From Sphingomonas sp. (GTDB taxonomy: Bacteria > Pseudomonadota > Alphaproteobacteria > Sphingomonadales > Sphingomonadaceae): a DNA stretch of 64,000 nucleotides. Location of the stretch: contig NZ_JAFKLZ010000002.1 of the NCBI RefSeq assembly GCF_017304615.1, positions 558,001-622,000 of the forward strand, read 5' to 3'. The position numbers were made by a program, and so were the translations under genes. Positions 42,442 through 50,922 of the stretch are shown here, one piece after another (position 1 is the stretch's first letter; each line of letters opens with the position of its first letter). The notes under the pieces were generated by a model. It ran no database searches and was not told where the DNA came from. It worked only from the letters and a program-made list of their open reading frames with translations.

Positions 42442-43892
42442 GGTTCGACACGCACTGCCTCGCCGAACCGGATCTCGAATTCGGCGACGGCGGACGCCAC
42501 CTCGACCCCCGCTACGGGTTGATGGCGCACGGGCCGCTGCAGCCGAAGCCCGGCGACCAGATCCGCATCGGCGTGATCGGCACGACCGAGACCGTCGACG
42601 GGTTCGCTGGCTACATGGATCGGGCGATGACCGGCATCGAGGGCGACAACCAGCACCTCGGCAACCTCCATCCCGGCTTTCCGGGGATGGGGAACAGCAA
42701 CCCGTTCCGATGCAGGTTCGACGTCCCGCAGGATGCCTGCAAGCCGATCCTCGCCCGCGACGTGAAGGAGATCGTCGGTATCCGGAAGCATGACGAGGCG
42801 GTGCGCGCCGCGGTCGACCTGCTGATCGACCAGGCGCGGTCGCTGCTAGAGGGTTCGTCCCGTCCCGAGGTCATCGTGGTCGCCTTGCCCAAGCCGCTGA
42901 TCGAGAAGGTGGTCAACGCGACGTCGTTCGCCGCGGACGACGCGGACGACGCGGATGACGACGAGGCCGGACCGGTCGAGCTCAATTTCCGCGACCTGTT
43001 CAAGGCCCGTGCGCTCGCCCTCAACGTCCCGACGCAGATCGCCTGGCCGTCGGTGTGGGACGACACCTTCAAGCTGTCGCACAAGATGAAGAACACCGAC
43101 CGGCGGGTGCAGGACCCCGCGACCCGTGCCTGGAACATCCTGAACGCGATCTTCTACAAGGCGGGTAAGGCGCCGTGGCGTCTGCCGAAGCCTGACGACG
43201 GATACGCCACCAGCTATCTCGGGATCGGCTTCTATCGCGATCTCGACGGGCATCGCCTGTGGACGAGCACGGCGCAGATGTTCGACGAACGTGGCAAGGG
43301 TCTGATCCTGCGGGGCGCCCGAGCCCGCACCGATCGACCTGGCAAGCACCCTTATCTCGCGCGCGAGGACGCGTTCGAGCTGGTGAAGCGCTCGCTCGAG
43401 CAATACCACCGCACGCATCTGCAGATGCCAGCCCGGCTGGTCATCATGAAGACGAGCCGCTTCGATAAGGGCGAGGCCGAGGGGTTCGCGGCAGCGATCG
43501 AGGAGATGAGGGTCGCGATGACCGACATGGTATGGGTGTCGGAAGGCGGTCACACGATGCTGCTGCGCGAGGGCGATTATCCGCCGCTGCGCGGCAGCTT
43601 CGTCGAGCTTGGCAGGACGGGGGTGCTCTACACCCGCGGCAGCGTCCCGTATTACGGCACCTATCCCGGTGCCCGCGTTCCACGGCCGCTGCACCTGAGG
43701 CCGCACGAGTGCGAGACGCCGCTGGCTAGCCTCGCTGCCGAGTTCCTCGCCCTCACCAAGATGAACTGGAACAGCACCCAGTTCGACCAGGGGCTGCCGA
43801 TCCCGATCCGGGCGGCGCGCGAGGTCGGGAAGGTGCTCAGGCATGTGAGTTATGGTGATCGCGATCAGTCCGATTATCGCTATTACATGTGA
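42438..43892 (+). CDS. Short prokaryotic Argonaute (MID-PIWI), SPARDA system
   Basis: A 484-residue protein lacking N and PAZ domains, the usual size for a short Argonaute. MID-type features: IRIGVIGTTETVDGFAGYMD, VIVVALPKPLIEKV, ALALNVPTQIAWPSVW. PIWI features: YATSYLGIGFYRDLDG, YHRTHLQMPARLVIMKTSRF, TGVLYTRGSVPYYGTYPG, and a C-terminal KMNWNSTQFDQGLPIPIRAA helix/strand. The first PIWI catalytic Asp (normally in a GID motif) is Gly here (YLGIGF), so slicing is not expected; recognition alone would activate the partner nuclease. Acidic insert AADDADDADDDEAGP near residue 170. Coupled to the effector gene by ATGA. Confidence 0.88.
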   Translation: MRFDTHCLAEPDLEFGDGGRHLDPRYGLMAHGPLQPKPGDQIRIGVIGTTETVDGFAGYMDRAMTGIEGDNQHLGNLHPGFPGMGNSNPFRCRFDVPQDACKPILARDVKEIVGIRKHDEAVRAAVDLLIDQARSLLEGSSRPEVIVVALPKPLIEKVVNATSFAADDADDADDDEAGPVELNFRDLFKARALALNVPTQIAWPSVWDDTFKLSHKMKNTDRRVQDPATRAWNILNAIFYKAGKAPWRLPKPDDGYATSYLGIGFYRDLDGHRLWTSTAQMFDERGKGLILRGARARTDRPGKHPYLAREDAFELVKRSLEQYHRTHLQMPARLVIMKTSRFDKGEAEGFAAAIEEMRVAMTDMVWVSEGGHTMLLREGDYPPLRGSFVELGRTGVLYTRGSVPYYGTYPGARVPRPLHLRPHECETPLASLAAEFLALTKMNWNSTQFDQGLPIPIRAAREVGKVLRHVSYGDRDQSDYRYYM

Positions 43893-43939
43893 TGGCCGCG
43901 GGATCGTGCCCGATATACATCGACAGTGAGCGTCCGGCC

Positions 43940-43969
43940 GTATCGCAGCCCGGCGGCGGGCTGCGATAC
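43940..43969 (+). terminator. Perfect 13-bp hairpin after the short-Argonaute gene
   Basis: GTATCGCAGCCCG (43940-43952) pairs without mismatch with CGGGCTGCGATAC (43957-43969) across a GCGG tetraloop, 48 bases after the Argonaute stop. There is no T-run directly after it, so it may be a factor-assisted terminator, an RNA-stabilising end or a protein-binding dyad. The remaining bases up to the next gene at 44144 show no other clear element. Confidence 0.55.
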
Positions 43970-44143
43970 ATCCGATCTGGCACTTAATACGCGCGCCGTG
44001 GGCCTTGCCGTGACATCGCCTGAGTCTATCGTCGCCATCATGTCATGCCCTAGCTGCGGAGCGTCTAGGACTATCGATGCGCGCTTCATCCCGAAGGCGT
44101 TCGTGACCGAGGTCATCTGCGCCCCGATTCGACCCGACCGAAC

Positions 44144-44860
44144 ATGATGACTGGTGAGGCCGAGGGGCTGACTGGATGGCGCAGCGCCGACGCTAGACCG
44201 GCGCGGGTGGCATTGATCTCGACACTCGAGGCGAATGGCTACGTGTTCCTGCCGCGACACGCAGGGGATGACGACGTCACGTCGGTGGCCGCCGCCCTTG
44301 GCGAGCCGATCGCACCTTGGGGCGGGACGGTCGTGCAGCGGCTTGTGCCGCGCGAGGCGTCGACGCCCAACACCTATAGTGGCCTGTTTGGTCTGGGCCG
44401 CTTCCCCTTCCACACCGATCTCGCGCATTGGCGACTTCCACCGCGATATCTCGTGCTCCGCTGCGTGAAGGGTTACGCCGATGTCCCGACCCTGCTGCTT
44501 GACGGGCGCTCTATCATCGACGCGGTGTCCCTCGACATCCTACGCCGCTCTGTCGTCCGGCCGCGCCGGCCCCGTTCGGGGGAGATGCGCTTGCTGCGGT
44601 TATGGCAGCCTGTGACCGGCGATTGCGACCTCCTTCGCTGGGACGAGGTGTTCCTGAAGCCGGCGAGCCGGATCGGCGCTTTCGCGTTCGGGAAGGTTGG
44701 CGAGGAGCTGGAATCGGCGATGCCGATGGAAGTGGCGATGGTCGACGCCGGCGACACGCTGGTCATCGACAACTGGCGGATGCTGCATTCGCGTCCCCCG
44801 GTGGCCGCGGGTCGCGAGGACCGGTGCCTGGATCGGGTCTACCTTGGGAGGTTGCATTGA
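44144..44860 (+). CDS. TauD/TfdA-like Fe(II)/2-oxoglutarate-type oxygenase
   Basis: A 238-residue protein with a double-stranded beta-helix oxygenase pattern. The iron-binding H-x-D is His90/Asp92 in RFPFHTDLAHW, the distal His is His215 in VIDNWRMLHSRPPV, and CLDRVYLGRL holds a candidate 2-oxoglutarate Arg (Arg231). APWGGTVVQRLVPREA and NTYSGLFGLG precede the iron site, as in TauD-like enzymes. The substrate is unknown. Its stop overlaps the next gene's TTG start, making it first of a three-gene unit with HEPN-like and PIN-like proteins. An oxygenase is an unusual partner for such nucleases. Confidence 0.7.
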   Translation: MMTGEAEGLTGWRSADARPARVALISTLEANGYVFLPRHAGDDDVTSVAAALGEPIAPWGGTVVQRLVPREASTPNTYSGLFGLGRFPFHTDLAHWRLPPRYLVLRCVKGYADVPTLLLDGRSIIDAVSLDILRRSVVRPRRPRSGEMRLLRLWQPVTGDCDLLRWDEVFLKPASRIGAFAFGKVGEELESAMPMEVAMVDAGDTLVIDNWRMLHSRPPVAAGREDRCLDRVYLGRLH

Positions 44861-45813
44861 AGCAGACGGTTGAGCCGAGCGCCCTTGCGGCCACGTGGGA
44901 CCCCCAGGCGCTCTACGACAAGGCCGAGCGCTACATTCAGCAGGTGCATGGCCTCGACAGCGACGAATGGGATCATGCGCTATGGTCGAGCTTGGCGCTT
45001 GAGCTGCTGGCGCGCGCGGCGCTCGCAAACATCCACCCCGCATTGCTCGCCGAGCCGGACAAGGCCGGGTCGAATCTCGTCAGCGCATTGGGCTTCGAAC
45101 CGATCGAGAAGAAGTTCTCGCCCCGGTCCATCGCCGTTGCCGAGGTCTTCCGGCGCCTGGCGGCCATGCTGCCCGACTTCTCCGCGGAGCACGAGGGATT
45201 TGGACTCCAGTTCACCGGTCGCCGGAACGCCGAGCTGCACTCCGGCGAGACGGCGTTCGACGGCTGGAAGGGCTCGTCCTGGCAGCCGCGGTTCTATCAG
45301 ACGTGTGCTGCGCTGCTCTCGTCGATGGGCCTTACGCTCGAGGAGTTCGTCGGCGCCGACGAGGCGAAGGTGGCGGAGTCGTTGATGGCTGCCGCCGCGG
45401 ACGAGAGCGCCAAAGCGGTGAAGGGCGACGTCGAGGCGCACAGCAAGGTCTGGCAGGCCAAGGGGGCCGACGAACGCGCCCTGCTGCTCGCGCAGGCCGA
45501 GCTGTGGGCCACCCGCCAGTCGGGCCATCGGGTCCAGTGTCCGGCCTGCGGATCGCCGGCGTTGGTGGTCGGCGCCCCGGTGTCGGCACCGGTGCGCAAG
45601 CTCAACGACGACGAGATCGTCGAGAGGCAGGAATACCTGCCGGGCCATTTCGAGTGCATCGCTTGCGGCTTGAAGATCGGTGGCTTGTCGCGGCTCGCCG
45701 TGGTCGGCCTGGCGGACCGTTACACCAGCACCCAGGTGTATGACGCCGCGGAATATTACACCCAGTCGCAGGACGAGTGGGACGGTTACGAGGAGGACAA
45801 CAACGAGCGATGA
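44857..45813 (+). CDS. HEPN-like protein with C-terminal zinc ribbon
   Basis: A 318-residue protein with a TTG start that overlaps the oxygenase stop and has a GGAGG site. The N-terminal ~150 residues are all-helical. They contain R123-x4-H128 in TGRRNAELHSGE, the catalytic-type motif of HEPN RNases. The C-terminal part carries a two-part zinc ribbon (CPACG and CIACG, about 40 residues apart). An acidic tail EWDGYEEDNNER closes it. The HEPN assignment is by motif and helical context only. Coupled to the following PIN-like gene by ATGA. Confidence 0.55.
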   Translation: MKQTVEPSALAATWDPQALYDKAERYIQQVHGLDSDEWDHALWSSLALELLARAALANIHPALLAEPDKAGSNLVSALGFEPIEKKFSPRSIAVAEVFRRLAAMLPDFSAEHEGFGLQFTGRRNAELHSGETAFDGWKGSSWQPRFYQTCAALLSSMGLTLEEFVGADEAKVAESLMAAAADESAKAVKGDVEAHSKVWQAKGADERALLLAQAELWATRQSGHRVQCPACGSPALVVGAPVSAPVRKLNDDEIVERQEYLPGHFECIACGLKIGGLSRLAVVGLADRYTSTQVYDAAEYYTQSQDEWDGYEEDNNER

Positions 45814-46964
45814 GCCTGATCCGCCCCCGCGTCGTCGCACCCGACACGTCGCACTGGGCGAACTGGATCGACGCCGCATTGGGTTCCGATCCGGCGAAGC
45901 GATACGCGGCGCGACACTTCCATGAGCGGCTGCTGGACGCGGGGAAGGTGCCCTTCCTGTCGTGGCACCATCTCGAGGAACTGCTGTGCGTCGACAGCAC
46001 GGCGAATGCGCGAGCACGCGTGACATACCTCCAGGCCGTTCCGATGATCGCATGGATGCGCTTACCGGATGAGCGTGACGGGATCGGCGCGATCACCGAC
46101 ATAATCGCGGCCGAGGCGATCGCGTCCGATGCCGGATGCGCCGATGTCGTGGCGGTCCGCGACCATGTGCGGTCGATGATGATGCGCACCGGCCCCGCGG
46201 TCGAGGCGGTGGGCAGCGAAGGCTGGGTATGGGGCGTGGCGCGGCCGGTGATGCTGCAGCGGCGGCCGCACCTGGGCATGGTGACGGCGTTGAGTGGCAT
46301 GCGCACGATGGACGAGAGCCAGACCGTCGGCGAACTCGCCAGGAAGAGCCGCCGGCCGCCGGAGGAGTGGCGGGCCGCGATGGCCGGGATCCACGCGAAG
46401 GCGGTGCGCGAGGCGGTGGAGGCCGATCCCAGGCGCAGCGTCGAGGAGGCGCGGGCGATGGCCGACGACTTCATGGCGCGGGTGCTCGAACTGGCGCCGG
46501 CCGACGACATGCCGGTGCGCGACATGATCGTCGCGACCTACGCCGGACAGGGCGTCGATGCCGACGAGGTGCGCGACGAATGCACGATCGCCGAGCTTTC
46601 CCGACTCGGCACGTTCCGGTCTCACCTGCGCGTCGTCGCCGAGAAGACCAATCTCCCGTTCGAGCGGTTGAAGCGGGTGCGCATGGAGGCGCTGCCGAGC
46701 TGGCGGATCGGGCAGGCGCTGCGCAGGCACGGCCAGAAGCGGGCGCTGCGCCTTGGCAGCGACATGCACGACGAGCACCTGGCGGTGCTCGCCGCCTACA
46801 CGGACGAACTCTATGTCGATAAGCGAACCCATGAGGACTTTCGTCGCGTGATCCAGAAGGAGCCCGAGCTCGCCCGGCTGTTCGGCCGGGTCGCCAAGGC
46901 AAGCCGTTACGACGACCTGGTGGCTGGACGGCCGCCTCTTGAGGACCCTTTTCGCGTCGCCTAG
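45810..46964 (+). CDS. PIN-like nuclease protein
   Basis: A 384-residue protein. It begins with an acidic strand VVAPDTSHWANWIDAALG, the first PIN-type Asp. It has FLSWHHLEELLCVDS with a Glu pair. It ends with the distal acidic cluster LGSDMHDEHLAVLAAYTDEL then YVDKRTHEDFRRV, resembling the closing motif of PIN-like and related RNases. The middle helical region is long for a PIN toxin, so it may be a fusion. Last gene of the oxygenase/HEPN-like/PIN-like unit. Its end overlaps the convergent gene by four bases. Confidence 0.6.
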   Translation: MSLIRPRVVAPDTSHWANWIDAALGSDPAKRYAARHFHERLLDAGKVPFLSWHHLEELLCVDSTANARARVTYLQAVPMIAWMRLPDERDGIGAITDIIAAEAIASDAGCADVVAVRDHVRSMMMRTGPAVEAVGSEGWVWGVARPVMLQRRPHLGMVTALSGMRTMDESQTVGELARKSRRPPEEWRAAMAGIHAKAVREAVEADPRRSVEEARAMADDFMARVLELAPADDMPVRDMIVATYAGQGVDADEVRDECTIAELSRLGTFRSHLRVVAEKTNLPFERLKRVRMEALPSWRIGQALRRHGQKRALRLGSDMHDEHLAVLAAYTDELYVDKRTHEDFRRVIQKEPELARLFGRVAKASRYDDLVAGRPPLEDPFRVA

Positions 46965-47638
46965 CCGCTCGACGCCGAGCGACGCCCGCGAAGGGCGCGA
47001 CGAGGATGGCCGGTCGCCTCTCTTACGTGGTCAAGCAACCGTCGCGACGTCATGCGCGCGATCGCCGCCATCGTGGTCTCGTCAGCGTTCGGATTCGTTG
47101 AAGCCGGGTCGCGCCACTTAGAGTATGGCGACATCGCGGTCGCCAGGCGGTCGATCTGCTCGTCCGTTGCTCCAAGTCCCGTGGCATTCGCCAGGCGAAG
47201 CGCCTTGCCGACGTCGAGCCCGATGTTCCCGCGGCACCACTCGTCATCGAAACCCACATCGAGCAGATGCGAGCTGAGCGCGAGCTGGAACACGATCCCG
47301 GCGCGATACAGCCGGTCGCTCGGTCGCATGCTGACCGCCGGGTCCAGGCCGAGGAAGAAGCCTTCGGCGTTGTGGTAGCGGAACCGGCTGAGCGCGCGCT
47401 GTTCTCGGTTTCGCGCCAACCTGGGGATACCATCGCCATTGGCCGTTGCTTGGCCGACAAGGCTGCCAGCGGCGGGAGCCGCGATCGCCGCCACGGCAGG
47501 CGCCGATGCCAAGCCGACCAATATCGACCTGCGGGTCAGCGCGGTCGGACGACCGCACGGGTCGGTGGGATGTTCCGTGTCGCAGGTCGGCGCGTGGTTG
47601 TGTGAAGCGACCGACCGGGTCGTTGGAGCATGCTTCAT
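46961..47638 (-). CDS. Hypothetical protein with possible twin-arginine export signal
   Basis: A 225-residue protein, no family recognised. The start at 47638 has an AGGA site. A polar N-terminal stretch of about 40 residues precedes TRRSILVGLASAPAVAAIAA, which resembles a Tat signal with an unusually long n-region. The mature part is helical (ALSRFRYHNAEGFFLGLDPA, DRLYRAGIVFQLALSSHLLD). Export is a prediction only; the segment may instead be a membrane anchor. Its end is convergent with the PIN-like gene. Confidence 0.55.
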   Translation of the reverse strand: MKHAPTTRSVASHNHAPTCDTEHPTDPCGRPTALTRRSILVGLASAPAVAAIAAPAAGSLVGQATANGDGIPRLARNREQRALSRFRYHNAEGFFLGLDPAVSMRPSDRLYRAGIVFQLALSSHLLDVGFDDEWCRGNIGLDVGKALRLANATGLGATDEQIDRLATAMSPYSKWRDPASTNPNADETTMAAIARMTSRRLLDHVREATGHPRRALRGRRSASSG

Positions 47639-47742
47639 GATTGGTCCTTTCACGCTTGCCGCGGCGAGAAGAGGCACATCCCTTTCGGCCCCGCTATTCC
47701 CAGAAAGGGGGATATGCGCTGGCCTTAGGATGTGCAGGTGGC

Positions 47743-47774
47743 GGCGCGGTCACCGTCGAGCGACCGCGCCTTTT
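47743..47774 (+). terminator. Hairpin terminator between two minus-strand genes
   Basis: GGCGCGGTC (47743-47751) pairs perfectly with GACCGCGCC (47762-47770) over a 10-base loop and is followed by TTTT on the plus strand. For the minus-strand gene ending at 47778 the same stem follows its stop codon but without a T-run. It may therefore act mainly against plus-strand read-through or as a two-way terminator. The rest of the 139-base gap (47639-47777) contains the ribosome site of the next gene and nothing else notable. Confidence 0.55.
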
Positions 47775-47777
47775 GCC

Positions 47778-48404
47778 TCACGCCACGGTGGATGGCTGCC
47801 GGCGTCCGGCCTTCGCCTCTGCCTTGGCGCGACGCCGCCGCTCGGCGCGGTTTCCGGCGGGGCGGGGTTCCGCGAGACGGTCGAGCGCCTTGCCGAGCGC
47901 TATCGCGCCGTCGGCGTAGCCGAGCCGGGCGAGCGCATCGACGGCATGGATGTTGTCGTCGGAATAGAGCCATTCGTAGAAGCGGTCGCGCGCGTCCGCC
48001 GATTTGAAGCGGTGCACGTATAGGGGCTGATAGAACAGTCCCTGCGGACCATGCATGGATTCCGAGATCGCGATCTCGTGTTCATCGTCCATGCGGGTCA
48101 CCATCGTGCCGATGCACTCGGCCGGGGGCTCAATCTCCATGCGCTCGCGCATGTGCGCGTAGAATGCGGGTCGGCCCAGGCTCTCGGCTAGCTGCCCCCA
48201 TTCCCGCCAGCGGTCGCGGCGGATCGCCACCCAGCGCAGCAGCGCGTCCATCGAGCGCGCGTCGCCGGCCTCGCGGTGCCAGAGCGGTTCCACGGGTCCG
48301 TCGGTCTCGAGCATCGCCTGACTGGCGAGCACGATGCGCAGCGGGTTCCGGTGGTCGATCAAGATGCGATACTGTTCGTCGTTGTCGATGCGGTCCTGAA
48401 GCAT
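47778..48404 (-). CDS. Hypothetical cytoplasmic protein
   Basis: A 208-residue soluble protein of unknown family. It is Arg/Glu-rich with segments LLRWVAIRRDRWREWGQLAE and FYQPLYVHRFKSADARDRFY. A basic, probably unstructured tail (NRAERRRRAKAEAKAGRRQP) could contact nucleic acid. A GAGGAACAGGA ribosome region precedes the ATG. A 193-base gap separates it from the 774-residue gene upstream, so it may be independent. No function proposed. Confidence 0.6.
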   Translation of the reverse strand: MLQDRIDNDEQYRILIDHRNPLRIVLASQAMLETDGPVEPLWHREAGDARSMDALLRWVAIRRDRWREWGQLAESLGRPAFYAHMRERMEIEPPAECIGTMVTRMDDEHEIAISESMHGPQGLFYQPLYVHRFKSADARDRFYEWLYSDDNIHAVDALARLGYADGAIALGKALDRLAEPRPAGNRAERRRRAKAEAKAGRRQPSTVA

Positions 48405-48597
48405 TTTCCTGTTCCTCGATGGTCATGTCTGGCCATCGACGTTCAGAAGCCTTTTTTCCTCCTGTTGCCGCTGGCAACCACTGCAATCCAATATCCCTGG
48501 AACCGGCGCGCCCGTCGGTTGGTCGCGCGATGGTGCGCGCGAAGCAATGCCGCCGGCGAGGCCGCGCTGGGGGTGAGATCCCCGCGCGACCGCTCCA

Positions 48598-50922
48598 TCA
48601 TGCCTCTTCTGGCGCCGCCGTGTCGGCTTCGCGCTCGATCGGCCCGAGGCGTAGTTCAAGCACTGGTCCGTCGCCCCATTCCAGCACCTGGCGGAAGCCG
48701 ACGACGAGACTGCCGACGGTCGGCTCGTCACCATCGTCCGGTTGGTAGGCCAAGCTGACACGACCGCCGGTGACGGGTGCGTAGCCGATGCGCCGCAGGT
48801 GCCGCGCCGAGGTCAGCCACGCGGTGCCGCGCGGGATGTCCGCCGCGAACACCTCGACACCCTCGATCGTCACGACATGGCGCCCGCGCTCGCGAGGCGT
48901 CCGCTGGTAGGAGACCGAGAACCCCGCGAGCGGGTCGTCGCGCCCGAAGCGCAGCCGTCCGAGCCGGTCGATCGAGTCCTGGTGCGCGACGATGAGGACC
49001 GGCCTGCCGCCGACGCGGCGCACGAGGTCAGTCATCGCGCGCCAGAACGCCGGATCGTCGAGTTCGCCGTCCGCCTCGACCAATTCCTTCGGCATCCTTG
49101 CGAACACGGCGAACGCGTAGCCGCCCGCGGCCTCGCGCGCGTGCTTGGCGATGAATTCGGTCCAGTTGGAGCTCGCCTGCTCCATCTCCGGACGGACCAG
49201 CCTACCCTTCCCGATCCCGTTGAACAGCGTTCGCCGCTCGTCGCCCTGCCCCTCGTCGGCGAGGAAAACGCCCACCTCGTCGAACACCGGCACCATCGCG
49301 GGTTCTGCGAGCACGTCGGCCTCGATGGCCGTCCGCAGCTCCTCCATCGCGGGCGCGTCGATCTCCTTGGCCAGCAGCCGTTCGCGGCGGCGGCGGGCGA
49401 TCGCCGTGGTGGCGTCGTCCATCACGCGCACGAGGTTCGCGGTGGCGGCGGCCGGGTCGGCGTCCGGCGCCAACGCCAGGACGGCGCGCGACAGACCCGG
49501 CGGTTGGGTGGTGAGGATGTGCCGGTAGCGGTCGAACTCCATCAACATGTCGCGCAGCGACCGGTCGCCGAGCGGTGGCAGGGCCTCGTCCGCCGCGATT
49601 GCGTCCAGGTCGTCGGCGACACCCCCCGAGCCCTCGGCGGGCGCGAGCGCGGCGATCAGCGCCATGTCGCCCATGACCAACTGCTCGCGGTCGTGCATCG
49701 TGGTCGGCGTGTAGACGCGGCCCGGCACGACGGCGCCCTCGCGCATGTTGTCCATGCTTGAGACCAGCCTGTCTAGCCAGTGTCCGTGGGTGCCGTCCTG
49801 ATAGCGTTCGCCGACGAGCTGGAGACGGATCAACCCCTCCACGACCGTCTTGAAGTCGAGGCCGCCAGCGTTCGGCTCTGTTGGATCCGAGCCCGCGCCG
49901 CCGACCAGCTCGCGCGCCGTGACGGCGGCCAGGTCGCCGACGGCGCCGCCGCCGATCGACCAGACCAGCATCAGCGAGGCGGTGACGAGCAGCACGTCCT
50001 GCCGCGCCCCGTCGACGATCTCGGCGAAGATGCCGCCGGGCGCGGGTTGCGGCAGGAACGGGTGGTCCATCCTCGCCGATCGGCCGGCCGCCGCGGCCCA
50101 GCCGCCGTCGAGCAGTTCGGGCATCAGAAGCCAGGGGAAGCGGTCGAGGCCGTCGCGCTGCACGTCGAGCAGCGCCGATCCCGGCCAGCGGACGAGCGCC
50201 TCGCGGAACAGGCGGGCGCCGGTCTTGTCCCCGTTCCACACGGCGACCGCGAGGCAGTAAGCCGTGTTGGCGAGGTGCTGGCGCAGGAAGGGCCAGGCCG
50301 AGACGTAGCGCGACCACACCTCCTCGTCCGGCGTGTCGGCCTCGACCTGCCACCCGTAGACGGGCGAAGCGGTGTTGAGGTTCGCCTCCCACCCTCCGAT
50401 CATACCCGGCATCACCTTGGCGAGGGCGCGCGCGTCCGAACCGCTGAGGCCGACGCGTTCGCCCACGGCGTTGGCGTCGCCCTCTAGGATCGACCGGCGG
50501 GTCACCCACGCCTCGATCGCGTGCATCAGTATCGGCTGCAGGTCCAGGATGCCCTCGGCGACCGATCTGGACAGGCGGACGCCCGGTTCGGCATCGAGCA
50601 GGCGATAGGGCACGTAGGCGAGCGCATCGAGGAATCGCTGCTCGTCCGGGATCCTTTCGGCCGCGCGGTCGAACAGACGGCGGTATTGGCGGATCCAGTC
50701 GATGTGGGGGGCGTGCCACGCCGCCCCGCTCACCTCGGCGTAGCTGAAGGGTCGCCCCTCCTCCGTCTCGGTCGCGTGCAGACCGAGGAGGAAGCGGTGG
50801 TAGCGGACGAGCTCGTCGAGCGCGCCCTCGAAGGCGACAGGCGCGCGGCGATCGATCTGGGCGATGGCGCGGTCCGCCAGCTCCTCCATGATCTGCTCGG
50901 GGGTCGGCAGGTCATCCCTCAT
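48598..50922 (-). CDS. Large (774 aa) protein of unknown function, partner of a membrane protein
   Basis: A 774-residue soluble protein with no recognised domain. The N-terminal two thirds are helical. The C-terminal third looks alpha/beta (GGRPVLIVAHQDSIDRLGRL, HVVTIEGVEVFAADIPRGTA, VSLAYQPDDGDEPTVGSLVV). A fairly hydrophobic stretch QDVLLVTASLMLVWSIGG may be a buried helix or a single span. Its ATG overlaps the stop of the membrane-protein gene upstream by 11 bases, so the two form one unit. Presence in a cassette-rich region suggests an accessory or defence function (inference). Confidence 0.6.
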   Translation of the reverse strand: MRDDLPTPEQIMEELADRAIAQIDRRAPVAFEGALDELVRYHRFLLGLHATETEEGRPFSYAEVSGAAWHAPHIDWIRQYRRLFDRAAERIPDEQRFLDALAYVPYRLLDAEPGVRLSRSVAEGILDLQPILMHAIEAWVTRRSILEGDANAVGERVGLSGSDARALAKVMPGMIGGWEANLNTASPVYGWQVEADTPDEEVWSRYVSAWPFLRQHLANTAYCLAVAVWNGDKTGARLFREALVRWPGSALLDVQRDGLDRFPWLLMPELLDGGWAAAAGRSARMDHPFLPQPAPGGIFAEIVDGARQDVLLVTASLMLVWSIGGGAVGDLAAVTARELVGGAGSDPTEPNAGGLDFKTVVEGLIRLQLVGERYQDGTHGHWLDRLVSSMDNMREGAVVPGRVYTPTTMHDREQLVMGDMALIAALAPAEGSGGVADDLDAIAADEALPPLGDRSLRDMLMEFDRYRHILTTQPPGLSRAVLALAPDADPAAATANLVRVMDDATTAIARRRRERLLAKEIDAPAMEELRTAIEADVLAEPAMVPVFDEVGVFLADEGQGDERRTLFNGIGKGRLVRPEMEQASSNWTEFIAKHAREAAGGYAFAVFARMPKELVEADGELDDPAFWRAMTDLVRRVGGRPVLIVAHQDSIDRLGRLRFGRDDPLAGFSVSYQRTPRERGRHVVTIEGVEVFAADIPRGTAWLTSARHLRRIGYAPVTGGRVSLAYQPDDGDEPTVGSLVVGFRQVLEWGDGPVLELRLGPIEREADTAAPEEA

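Noticed and set aside
44040-44147. A 35-codon frame with a CPSCG motif ending in an ATGA overlap with the oxygenase gene (longer version from 43926).
   Set aside because: No ribosome site at 44040. The longer version would run through the perfect hairpin at 43940, and the CPSCG pair alone is weak evidence. It may be real but I cannot support it.
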